Positions 25,488 through 33,496 of a stretch of DNA of 33,679 nucleotides are shown piece after piece. The notes beneath the pieces are model-generated. The model was not told where the DNA came from. It ran no database searches and saw only the letters and a program-made list of their open reading frames with translations. Source of the stretch: Fidelibacterota bacterium (lineage in GTDB: Bacteria > Fidelibacterota > Marinisomatia > Marinisomatales > S15-B10); NCBI GenBank assembly GCA_004124465.1, contig SCKS01000003.1, positions 1 to 33,679 of the forward strand, in the 5' to 3' direction. Numbering within the stretch: the stretch's first letter is position 1; each line of letters begins with the position of its first letter. The translations under genes were made by a program, and so were the position numbers.

Positions 25488-25948
25488 AAGCTTACCTGTC
25501 CGGCGGGATGGAAAATGCCCCGGAGTTGGGCCGAGCTTGGCGAGATGAGATGACCGCATGGCTGAACAATCAGCTGGGTCACACCGTCTTTAATCCTGTT
25601 GAGATACAAAATGAAACTCTGACTGCCGAAGAGGTTGAGAATTTCCGGAGCTGGCGTTTTAATCAGCGCGCCAAATTTAAGTTGACTGTGAGGAAACTGA
25701 TCAAGCGGGATCTGGATGCTATTGATAATGAAATCGATTATGTTATTTGTTACTGGGACGAAACTGTTCTGAAGGGTGGAGGAACCCATGGAGAAGTAAC
25801 CTTGGCTCATCGTATGGGGGTTCCTGTTTATCTAGTAATGAATATGCCTTTTGATGATGTGAGCTCTTGGATTCTCGGTTGTTGCGAAGGTGAATTTGAC
25901 AGTTTTGTAGATCTGAAACAGTTTCTGGTGGAGGAGTATGGTGGCTGA
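25484..25948 (+). CDS. Nucleoside 2-deoxyribosyltransferase-like protein
   Basis: A 154-residue protein of the Nuc_deoxyrib_tr/NDT-like alpha/beta fold. The N-terminal strand and loop KAYLSGGMENA corresponds to the nucleotide or base-binding loop. IDYVICYWDE and GGGTHGEVTLAHRMGVPVYLV match the GTxxE-type motif, with Glu104 as the candidate catalytic residue. NDT family enzymes cleave or exchange N-glycosidic bonds of deoxynucleosides, and many distant members have unknown substrates. It overlaps the permease by ATGA and the kinase gene by 11 bases, so it is translationally embedded in the operon. Whether it acts on nucleosides or on another glycoside linked to the cell-wall pathway is unknown. 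Confidence 0.75.
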   Translation: MKAYLSGGMENAPELGRAWRDEMTAWLNNQLGHTVFNPVEIQNETLTAEEVENFRSWRFNQRAKFKLTVRKLIKRDLDAIDNEIDYVICYWDETVLKGGGTHGEVTLAHRMGVPVYLVMNMPFDDVSSWILGCCEGEFDSFVDLKQFLVEEYGG

Positions 25949-26879
25949 CGACTGGGTTGTCTCCGCCGATGGAGGTGGCAGCTCAACAGATGTTCTTCTG
26001 GCAAATATACCATTAAAAACCGCACTATTGAAGAGGGGAGGCGGAACCAATCCCAATGTTTACGGTGATGATGGCATTGAGAGGCTGAGAAAGCTAATGC
26101 AGAAAGTACTCTCTGAAACTGATGTAGCTGCAATAAATGTTAAAACCTGTGTTGTGGGTATGGCGGGGATAAGTCACCCGAAATATCGGCCCACCTTGAA
26201 ACAAACCTGTGAAGCACTTTTTCCTCAAGCGTCTTTGCAACTGATCTCTGATGCCGAACTGGCACACAGGACAATCTGGGGAGAAGGGCCTGGTATGACA
26301 CTCATTGTAGGAACCGGTTCCATCGCGGTTGGGGAAGATAAGGATGGAAAATTGAGGAGAGCTGGAGGTTTTGGTTTTCAAAGTGGGGATGTAGGAGGTG
26401 GCTATTGGTTCGGAAAGTCTCTTCTTACTGAACTCATCGCCGCTGACCGTTCTAATGATGATGAGATTGTCGAACTGAGACAATTGGTGACAGACCATTT
26501 CGGAGTTAGCAGTTTTGAAGAGGCCCTTGAAAAGGCGTCTGGTGGTGAAGGTGTGTCAATTGTGGCGGGTCTTACACCTGAGATTTTTCAACTTGCTGAG
26601 AATGGGAATTTCATTGCCAGTCAAATAGTTGCCTCAGGCGCTGATGGACTCCGGGAGTTGGTGGATGAGCTAATTGAAAAGATTGACTTCTCCGGTGATT
26701 TGGGTCTTCACGGCTCAGTCATCATAGAATCACATTTCTATCGAACGATGCTCATGAACAGGCTAGAATTTGATGGTTGGAGGAAGGCTGATTTTCCCGC
26801 TGTATTTGGTGGACTAGTCGCGGCTGGCGCTGTGGCGGAACCGGAAGAATTGGTTAAGTTCTCGATCTCAAATGGCTAA
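25938..26879 (+). CDS. BadF/BadG-type sugar kinase (N-acetylglucosamine/N-acetylmuramate kinase-like)
   Basis: An ASKHA-fold kinase of 313 residues. The phosphate-1 loop is SADGGGSSTDVLL (from residue 9), the candidate catalytic Asp105 is in ISDAELAH, the phosphate-2 loop is VGTGSIAVG (124-132), and GGFGFQSGDVGGGYWFG (143-159) is the family signature seen in NagK/MurK-like proteins. These enzymes phosphorylate GlcNAc, MurNAc or glucosamine. Its position before alanine racemase and the NagZ fusion makes an amino sugar from peptidoglycan the likely substrate. The ATG at 25938 lies three bases after GGAGG. A GTG one codon later has more usual spacing, so the exact start is uncertain by one residue. 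Confidence 0.82.
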   Translation: MVADDWVVSADGGGSSTDVLLANIPLKTALLKRGGGTNPNVYGDDGIERLRKLMQKVLSETDVAAINVKTCVVGMAGISHPKYRPTLKQTCEALFPQASLQLISDAELAHRTIWGEGPGMTLIVGTGSIAVGEDKDGKLRRAGGFGFQSGDVGGGYWFGKSLLTELIAADRSNDDEIVELRQLVTDHFGVSSFEEALEKASGGEGVSIVAGLTPEIFQLAENGNFIASQIVASGADGLRELVDELIEKIDFSGDLGLHGSVIIESHFYRTMLMNRLEFDGWRKADFPAVFGGLVAAGAVAEPEELVKFSISNG

Positions 26880-27981
26880 TCCTATTGCCGAAATAAATCT
26901 CGGTCGCCTTGTTCATAATTATAGACTCATTAAAGATCGTGTTGGTAATGCGGAGGTGTTGGCGGTTGTAAAGGCCGACGGTTACGGTCACGGTGCTGTT
27001 CCTATTTCCAAGGCACTTGAAAAAGTGGGTGTAAACTATTTTGGAGTATTTTCTATTGGCGAAGCGTTGGAACTGAGGAATGCCGCTATCAAGGGTGAGA
27101 TTATTATGTTTGAGCGTCTTACCCGTGAGGCTGTTCCTCTTGCTGTAGAACATGCAATCACTGTTAATGTTTCATGGTTTGGAGATCTTGATTTATTTGA
27201 GGAAATATCCAAAAAGGGAGGACCTTTACCAAAGTATCATATTAAAGTTGATACAGGTATGACCAGGCTGGGAATACCCCATGATGAAGTTGCATCTGTT
27301 ACCGACCGGATTTTGGACACAACTGGTCAGCAACCAGAAGGTATTTATACCCACCTCTCCACTTCTGATGAAGGGGATTTATCATTTGCCTACGAACAGA
27401 AAACACTATTTGAGGATTCAGTAGATCAAATCAGGGGAATTTGCTCGCCCAATTGGATACATATTGCTAACAGTGGTGCATTGGTTAATATGCCTGATTC
27501 TTTCTACAATATGGTGCGCGTGGGGATGCTATTTTACGGTGCAAAACCTTCCGAAGAGATGATCAACCCTCTTTCAATTGAACCAGTAATGAATTTCAAA
27601 GGTAAGATTGTTCTCGTCAGAAGTGTGGAAGCAGGAACACCAATTAGCTATGGTGCCCTTTATCGTCCGGAAACAGACATCAAGCTGGGGGTGGTTCAAG
27701 TGGGATTTGCTGACGGTATGCCAAGACCGTGGTTCGAGCGGGGATTTGTTGGCTGGAAAGGAGGCCGGTATAAAATTGCAGGTCGGATATGCATGGATCA
27801 GTTCATGGTGGACTTTGGGGATAGTGAACCTTCCGAAGGCGACACCGTGTTGATCTGGGGAAAAGATGATGAAAATGCCATTCCAGTTGAAGAAATCAGT
27901 AAAGATATCGGGCTAAATCCATACACACTTTTCACGGCTATGAGCGGTAAAAGAATCGAAAGGATATATCTGAATGAATAG
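26872..27981 (+). CDS. alr: Alanine racemase
   Basis: A PLP enzyme that interconverts L- and D-alanine. The PLP lysine is Lys34 in AVVKADGYGHG, the KVDTGMTRLG segment is at 125-134, the catalytic Tyr260 lies in TPISYGALY, and GRICMDQFMVD follows. The length of 369 residues is normal, with no signal peptide, so it is cytoplasmic. It overlaps the kinase gene by eight bases and the NagZ fusion gene by eight bases. It can supply D-alanine for wall synthesis, or in this operon may convert D-alanine released from scavenged wall peptides to L-alanine. No Shine-Dalgarno is evident at the ATG, consistent with coupled translation. Confidence 0.97.
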   Translation: MANPIAEINLGRLVHNYRLIKDRVGNAEVLAVVKADGYGHGAVPISKALEKVGVNYFGVFSIGEALELRNAAIKGEIIMFERLTREAVPLAVEHAITVNVSWFGDLDLFEEISKKGGPLPKYHIKVDTGMTRLGIPHDEVASVTDRILDTTGQQPEGIYTHLSTSDEGDLSFAYEQKTLFEDSVDQIRGICSPNWIHIANSGALVNMPDSFYNMVRVGMLFYGAKPSEEMINPLSIEPVMNFKGKIVLVRSVEAGTPISYGALYRPETDIKLGVVQVGFADGMPRPWFERGFVGWKGGRYKIAGRICMDQFMVDFGDSEPSEGDTVLIWGKDDENAIPVEEISKDIGLNPYTLFTAMSGKRIERIYLNE

Positions 27982-30793
27982 TGCAAAGCAGCTGGTATTG
28001 GGAATCCTACTAACTACCCTCTGGTACTGTACGCCGCCTTCTCCAACTATTGAAGTAAAACTTAAAGAACTTACCTTAAGTGACTTAAATATTGAAGAAA
28101 AGGTTGGACAAATGTTCATGGTGAGGTATACCGGTGACTTTTACCGCAATGATGCCGGCAGGTTTCAGAAGGTGAAGCGGCTTATCACAGAGCGCCACCT
28201 CGGCGGTGTTATCACTTTCGTAGGGTCAGTTCACGGAACAGTGGCGAACCTGAATGAATTCCAGTCCTTCCCCAAGATTCCACTGCTTGTAGCGGCCGAT
28301 TTTGAAAGGGGCGTGGGTCAGAAGATAGATGGTGCTACGCTTTTTCCGTCCAATATGGCCATGGCAGCTACTGGAGATCCGGAGCTTTCCTACGAGCAGG
28401 GTAAGATCACTGCTCTGGAAGCACGTGCTATCGGGGTTCACGTCACATTCTCACCTGTGGTAGATGTGAACAGCAATCCGGAAAATCCAATTATCAACTT
28501 CAGGTCTTATGGTGATTCGCCAGGAATCGTTTCAAAGTACGGGAATGCCTTTATCAGGGGTGCGCAGGATCACGGCCTTATCGCTTGCGCCAAGCACTTT
28601 CCCGGACATGGTGATACGGGCGTCGATTCGCACAGCACATTGCCGGTCATCACATCTGATGAGGTGACTTTCAGGAAAATCGATCTGGCCCCGTTCAAAG
28701 ATGCCGTCGATGCGGGAGTAAAAATGATGATGATTGCCCACATTGCCATTCCTGATATGGATGAGAGTCGCTTGCCTGCAACCCTATCCTACAAACTTAA
28801 CGGACAAATACTGAGAGAAGAGTTCGGATTTGACGGTCTCATCGTAACCGACGCCATGGAAATGGGTGGAATTACTGAAGCTTTCTGGTCGGCCGAGGCG
28901 GCAATTCGAACAATTGAGGCAGGTTCTGATATTGTCTTACTTCCTATTGAATATGATACAGCTATTGACGGTGTAATTTCAGCTGTCCGGAGCGGACGGC
29001 TTTCTGAAGAAAGAATTGATGAATCGGTTCGGAAGATTCTTCAGGCTAAGAAAAACATGGGTTTGTGGGATAAGCGGACTGTTTCCGTTAAGCACGCAAG
29101 GGATATTCTTAGCGGATGGCAGCATACTTCATCAGCGGCCAAGGCGGCCCGAAAATCAATAACTTTGGTTAAGGATGAGAACGATAATATTCCCATTCAT
29201 GTAGGCGCCAGCAAGAAAATGAGTCATATTCTCCTTGCCACCAGTGAAGGGATGCTTTCTTTTTCGACTCCTTTTCGGTCTGCCGTCTCCCGACTCCATG
29301 GCAATGTAGATTCGCAGTTTCATTACCAACCTCTCTCAGAAACCCAGATTTCAGAGATCGTAGCGGAGACTGATTCTTCTGATCATATCCTAGTGTCTCT
29401 GCTTATCCGCGTTGCCGAGTTTCTCGGCACGTTTACCATTGACTCAACACATCGTGAACTTATAACCAGACTGCAAGAGACGGGAAAACCAGTTGTGGTG
29501 GTCTCATTTGGTTCTCCATACGTTAGTGATGTAGATGAGATAGGCACTTACCTGGCTGGTTATGGCTACGGTTCAATTTCTATGCGGGCCATGGCTAATG
29601 CACTGTTTGGTGGTGCCAGCATTACCGGCACACTTCCGGTGGATCTCAGCCCATCATTGCTTCAGGGACATGGGGTGAAACGAATAATCGGTAGACCGTT
29701 AGCCATGTCATCAGAAAAGATCGATTTCAGTGCCGCCCGATCCGTTCTTGAAAAAGCTGTAAGCGATTCTATCTTTCCTGGTGCCTCAGCCATTGTTCTG
29801 AAGGAGGGCAAGGTTGTCTGGACGCACCAGACCGGCCGTCATACTTACGATCCTTCATCTGCATCTGTAACAGCCGGGACCATTTATGATCTTGCTTCTT
29901 TGACGAAAGTGGTGGCTACCACGGGTGTGACTATGAAGCTGGTGGCGCAAAAAATATTGCCGCTAGATGAGCCGGTGAAAGATTTCATCCCTGAATTCAC
30001 TGGCGGCGGTAAAGAGAAAGTGACTATTCGGCACTTACTGACCCACTCCGCCGGGCTGAAGCCCTTTGATGAGTATCCGCTAGGTTCTACAGCTGATGAT
30101 ATTCTGTCTGATATTATCCAACGACCTTTGGTATATGATCCGGGGGAAGAGTACAGATATAGCGATTTCGGTCCTATTCTTCTCGCAAAGATTTGTGAAA
30201 AAGTGTCAGGGAAAGTTTTTGAAGATCTCGCCTCCAGTTACATTTTTAAACCGCTAGGCATGGAGAGTACCTTCTTCAATCCCGATTCATCGGTTTTCGG
30301 GCGGGTGGCACCTACGGAGATTGATGAGCGATACGGTCGAGGATTGGTTCACGGCATCGTTCACGATGAAAGAGCGTGGCAGCTGGGTGGTGCGGCCGGC
30401 CATGCGGGACTTTTCTCCACGGTTGATGATCTGGCAGCCTATGCACAAATGATGATGGATGAAGGTTTCTATGGTGGACGGCGCTATTTCAGCCGTTCGA
30501 TCATCGAAGAGTTTACCCGGAAGCAGGAAATGCCAACTGGCAGCGACAGGGCACTTGGATGGGACACACGGGCGAAAGAAGGCAGCTGGTCTGGAGATTA
30601 TTTCAGCGAAAGTAGTTTTGGTCATACCGGATTTACTGGTACTTCCATGTGGATCGATCCTGTCCGTCGAATCGGCGTGATCCTCTTTACCAACAGAGTA
30701 CATCCTACACGAGAAAGAGGAGGAATGACTCAGGTTCGCCGAGATTTTCATAATGCAGTCATGGAAGCGATTCTCAACAAAACATCCTCCTGA
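27974..30793 (+). CDS. nagZ: NagZ-type GH3 glucosaminidase fused to a beta-lactamase-fold (AmiE-like) hydrolase
   Basis: A 939-residue exported protein. An N-terminal hydrophobic segment ends at Cys19 (LWYC), so it may be a lipoprotein, although Tyr before the Cys is unusual. Residues about 38-380 are a family 3 glycoside hydrolase of the NagZ type. They carry KHFPGHGDTGVDSH (207-220) with the Asp218/His220 dyad, and VTDAMEMGG with the nucleophile Asp293. A GH3 C-terminal domain follows, and from about 585 a serine beta-lactamase-fold domain with SLTK (Ser642, Lys645), YSD (729-731) and HTG (884-886). In Bacillus subtilis NagZ and AmiE act in sequence, removing GlcNAc and then the peptide from MurNAc. 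Here both are on one chain. AAAGGA lies about nine bases before the ATG. Antibiotic resistance is unlikely. Confidence 0.93.
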   Translation: MNSAKQLVLGILLTTLWYCTPPSPTIEVKLKELTLSDLNIEEKVGQMFMVRYTGDFYRNDAGRFQKVKRLITERHLGGVITFVGSVHGTVANLNEFQSFPKIPLLVAADFERGVGQKIDGATLFPSNMAMAATGDPELSYEQGKITALEARAIGVHVTFSPVVDVNSNPENPIINFRSYGDSPGIVSKYGNAFIRGAQDHGLIACAKHFPGHGDTGVDSHSTLPVITSDEVTFRKIDLAPFKDAVDAGVKMMMIAHIAIPDMDESRLPATLSYKLNGQILREEFGFDGLIVTDAMEMGGITEAFWSAEAAIRTIEAGSDIVLLPIEYDTAIDGVISAVRSGRLSEERIDESVRKILQAKKNMGLWDKRTVSVKHARDILSGWQHTSSAAKAARKSITLVKDENDNIPIHVGASKKMSHILLATSEGMLSFSTPFRSAVSRLHGNVDSQFHYQPLSETQISEIVAETDSSDHILVSLLIRVAEFLGTFTIDSTHRELITRLQETGKPVVVVSFGSPYVSDVDEIGTYLAGYGYGSISMRAMANALFGGASITGTLPVDLSPSLLQGHGVKRIIGRPLAMSSEKIDFSAARSVLEKAVSDSIFPGASAIVLKEGKVVWTHQTGRHTYDPSSASVTAGTIYDLASLTKVVATTGVTMKLVAQKILPLDEPVKDFIPEFTGGGKEKVTIRHLLTHSAGLKPFDEYPLGSTADDILSDIIQRPLVYDPGEEYRYSDFGPILLAKICEKVSGKVFEDLASSYIFKPLGMESTFFNPDSSVFGRVAPTEIDERYGRGLVHGIVHDERAWQLGGAAGHAGLFSTVDDLAAYAQMMMDEGFYGGRRYFSRSIIEEFTRKQEMPTGSDRALGWDTRAKEGSWSGDYFSESSFGHTGFTGTSMWIDPVRRIGVILFTNRVHPTRERGGMTQVRRDFHNAVMEAILNKTSS

Positions 30794-30797
30794 TCTT

Positions 30798-32195
30798 GTG
30801 CAGACTGTCGATTTTATTGTTCTTTTTGTCTATTTGACCATTGTTTCCGGAGTGGCACTTTGGGCTGGAGGTAAACAGTCTTCTGCAAAATCATATTTTC
30901 TGGCTGAGAAAAATCTACCGTGGTGGATGATCATGCTTTCGGTGGTTGCTACGGAAACATCCGTCCTCACGTTTCTAAGCATTCCCGGTGTGGCATACAG
31001 TGGCAACTTCGGATTCCTTCAACTGGCATTGGGATACATTGCCGGTCGGTGGATCGTAGCTCGATATCTGTTGCCGCTCTATTTTGAAGAGGGATTAGAG
31101 TCTACTTACGAATTTCTCCGCAACCGATGGGGGCAATCGGTCCAGCGTTTGGGTTCACTGGTTTTCCAGGTGACGCGAATTTTGGCCGATGGCGTTCGAC
31201 TTTTCATGACAGCCATTCCTTTAGCACTGATAACCGGTTGGTCTTACGGAGTCTCCATAGCGGTCATAGCGGGGTTTACTCTAATCTATACTATTCTGGG
31301 CGGCATTCGGTCCGTGGTGTGGGCCGATTCCATTCAGTTTATCATTTATATTATGGGTGCTTTCGTAAGCATAGGCCTGTTAAATGGCTTGGTTGACGGA
31401 GGGTGGTCTACCATTTTTTCCGAAGCGCGGGAAGCGGGAAAGTTTGCCGTCTTTCAAGGAGGAGATCCGGTTACTCACCAGTACCACTTCGTCACCGCGG
31501 TAATGGGGGGAATGTTTCTATCACTGGCTTCTCACGGAACGGATCACCTTATGGTTCAGCGTCTTATGGCTGCCAGGAATGTGGAGGCTGGTCAAAGGGC
31601 CCTGATTGGCAGTGGTTTTATGGCCATTTTTCAGTTTTCTCTTTTCCTTCTGGTTGGGACGGGAATTTGGGTTTTCAATAAAGGTGTGGATATGAACAGT
31701 AACGAAGTATTCTCCACATTCATTATTGACAATCTTCCCGTTGGTGTGAAGGGACTCATCGTTGCCGCAATCTTTTCAGCGGCCATGTCAACCCTGAGCT
31801 CATCCATCAATGCATTGGCCTCTACCACCATGACAGATTGGATCAAGTGGATTGCACCTGATCGCTATAACCTGACCACTTCCCGTTTTCTTTCCCTCAT
31901 CTGGACCGTTGTGCTGGCAGGCGGCGCAACACTGTTTACTTCTACGGAGGGGTCTCTGGTGGAGATCGGTCTTGCAATCGCCTCCTTCACCTACGGGGGC
32001 CTGTTGGGATTTTTTCTACTAGGAAGAATGAAAGCGGAGTTTCCAGCTTCATCAGTCATAGCAGGTTTTGTAGCATCCATTGCGGCCATGGTTGTCGTTG
32101 TTAGATTTACTGCCGTGGCGTGGCCCTGGTACACAATTATCGGTTTATCTGTCATGGTAGCCACATCTGTCATAATGCGAATTATACAAAAATGA
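30798..32195 (+). CDS. Sodium/solute symporter (SSS family)
   Basis: A multi-pass inner-membrane transporter of 465 residues with an estimated 12-13 helices. Family features include the amphipathic KSYFLAEKNLPWW stretch after the first helix, the TETSVLTFLSIPG segment near the sodium site, and GGIRSVVWADSIQF in the middle. The frame is open back to an ATG at 30753, which would overlap the previous gene by 41 bases. I prefer the GTG at 30798, four bases after that stop and directly before the first membrane helix. SSS members take up sugars, sialic acid, amino acids and vitamins. Sitting between a NagZ fusion and a DUF1343 protein, it is a good candidate for uptake of MurNAc, GlcNAc or a muropeptide fragment. 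Confidence 0.9.
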   Translation: MQTVDFIVLFVYLTIVSGVALWAGGKQSSAKSYFLAEKNLPWWMIMLSVVATETSVLTFLSIPGVAYSGNFGFLQLALGYIAGRWIVARYLLPLYFEEGLESTYEFLRNRWGQSVQRLGSLVFQVTRILADGVRLFMTAIPLALITGWSYGVSIAVIAGFTLIYTILGGIRSVVWADSIQFIIYIMGAFVSIGLLNGLVDGGWSTIFSEAREAGKFAVFQGGDPVTHQYHFVTAVMGGMFLSLASHGTDHLMVQRLMAARNVEAGQRALIGSGFMAIFQFSLFLLVGTGIWVFNKGVDMNSNEVFSTFIIDNLPVGVKGLIVAAIFSAAMSTLSSSINALASTTMTDWIKWIAPDRYNLTTSRFLSLIWTVVLAGGATLFTSTEGSLVEIGLAIASFTYGGLLGFFLLGRMKAEFPASSVIAGFVASIAAMVVVVRFTAVAWPWYTIIGLSVMVATSVIMRIIQK

Positions 32196-33487
32196 ACCGC
32201 TTCCAAAAAGTTACCATTTATCTTTTGTTGCTTCAGTCGGTTACTATTACCGGCCAGGAGTTTGAGCATTCCAAAGTAGTTACTGTCCCGGATATGGGTT
32301 TTTTGCCGGGCGTTTTTTCCGGCCTCGATATCCTCCAGGAAATGAAGTTTGAGCAACTCCGCGATAAGCGGCTGGCGATCCTTACAAACCAAAGCGCGCT
32401 GAACAGGGACGGTAAACATTTCTTGGACCTTCTGGCTGAACAGAAAGACAAGTTCGATGTGCAAATAATCTTTACACCGCAATACGGTATCCTCACTGAT
32501 CCCGTTCACTCTTTAAAGCCGCCGCCGGACGGTATGGATGAAAGGTTTGATGCCCAAATAAAACGGCTCTGGGGGCGGGAGTACAGGCCCAACGTACTCG
32601 ATCTTCGGGAGGTGGATCTTGTAATCATAGATTTACAGGATACAGGGGTTCGATTCCATACGTTTATGACTACGGTCACCAAAGTAATGGAAGCAGCGGC
32701 GGAGTATGAGAAACCGGTGATATTACTGGATCGGCCGAATCCTCTCAACGGAAATATTCTGGACGGGCCGGTGGTGAGACCCCATTTCCAGTCTTTTGTG
32801 GGATATCATCTTGTCCCCATCCGCCACGGTATGACAGTGGGTGAGTATGCCCTTATGGTGAATGAGACGGGATGGATCCGCCAGTCCGTCATTTGTGACC
32901 TGACGGTTATTCCCATGTCCAACTGGCGACGAGATATGTGGATAGACGAAACGGGACTCACCGTTACGCCGTTGTGGAAAGGGATTGTTGATCCTGTGAC
33001 ACTGACTGCTGCAGCAGGAATGGGTCTACTGGAAGGGACCAACCTCTCATTTGGTGAAGGGACGTCCAAACCTTACACTGTTGTGGGTGCGCCGTGGCTG
33101 GTACCTCATCAGCTGTTAATGGGTCTGAACAAAGCCGGTCTGCCCGGTGTCCGTTTTGCGGAAACAACTTTCACGCCTGATTCGCTGTCTGACAATGTTT
33201 CTCATCCCTTATACGCTGGCCAAGAATGTTACGGCGTGAAGCTGATCATCGAAAACAAGAACCGGTTTGATCCTTTGAGAACCACAGTCACCATTCTTTC
33301 CCTTACCGCCAATTTGGAGCCCCGCCGATTTAAATGGGTGGGAAATAATTATGTGGATAAGCTGTACGGACACAACTACCTCCGCCTTTTCATTGCTCAG
33401 GAGAGAGACATCAGGAAGCTCCCTGCCACATGGTCCGAAGAAGTGATCAGGTTTAACCAGTTTCGCCAGAAATTTCTTCTTTACTGA
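32192..33487 (+). CDS. Exported DUF1343/NamZ-like protein with altered motifs
   Basis: Belongs to the DUF1343 family, whose characterised members (NamZ, B. subtilis YbbC) are exo-N-acetylmuramidases. Family hallmarks are ILTNQSAL, IIDLQDTGVRFHTF, LLDRPNPLNG, IPIRHGMT-like PIRHGMTVGEYA, and LLEGTNLS. Two conserved sites differ from what I recall of the family: PEHG is PQYG here (96-99), and GRGT is GEGT. The usual TGxPVYSLYG stretch is also not recognisable. The frame is open back to 32120, but the ATG at 32192 forms an ATGA overlap with the symporter stop and starts a clear signal peptide (MNRFQKVTIYLLLLQ), giving 431 residues. It may act on a modified substrate, or bind it without cleaving. 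Confidence 0.85.
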   Translation: MNRFQKVTIYLLLLQSVTITGQEFEHSKVVTVPDMGFLPGVFSGLDILQEMKFEQLRDKRLAILTNQSALNRDGKHFLDLLAEQKDKFDVQIIFTPQYGILTDPVHSLKPPPDGMDERFDAQIKRLWGREYRPNVLDLREVDLVIIDLQDTGVRFHTFMTTVTKVMEAAAEYEKPVILLDRPNPLNGNILDGPVVRPHFQSFVGYHLVPIRHGMTVGEYALMVNETGWIRQSVICDLTVIPMSNWRRDMWIDETGLTVTPLWKGIVDPVTLTAAAGMGLLEGTNLSFGEGTSKPYTVVGAPWLVPHQLLMGLNKAGLPGVRFAETTFTPDSLSDNVSHPLYAGQECYGVKLIIENKNRFDPLRTTVTILSLTANLEPRRFKWVGNNYVDKLYGHNYLRLFIAQERDIRKLPATWSEEVIRFNQFRQKFLLY

Positions 33488-33496
33488 TCTAGAAAA

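Noticed and set aside
30287-30751. 154-codon minus-strand frame opposite the NagZ fusion
   Set aside because: Antisense to the beta-lactamase-fold domain with conserved HTG and AWQLGG segments. No independent evidence of coding.
29726-30790. Reading the beta-lactamase-fold domain as an antibiotic-resistance gene
   Set aside because: It is fused to a NagZ-type glucosaminidase, has YSD and HTG in place of the class C motifs, and sits in a cell-wall salvage operon, all of which fit an AmiE-like hydrolase better.
32120-32191. Upstream extension of the DUF1343 protein to 32120
   Set aside because: It would bury the signal peptide behind 24 residues translated from the symporter gene. The ATGA overlap at 32192 is preferred.
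31991-32509. 172-codon minus-strand frame across the symporter/DUF1343 junction
   Set aside because: Antisense to two recognisable overlapping genes, with low-complexity translation and no family features.
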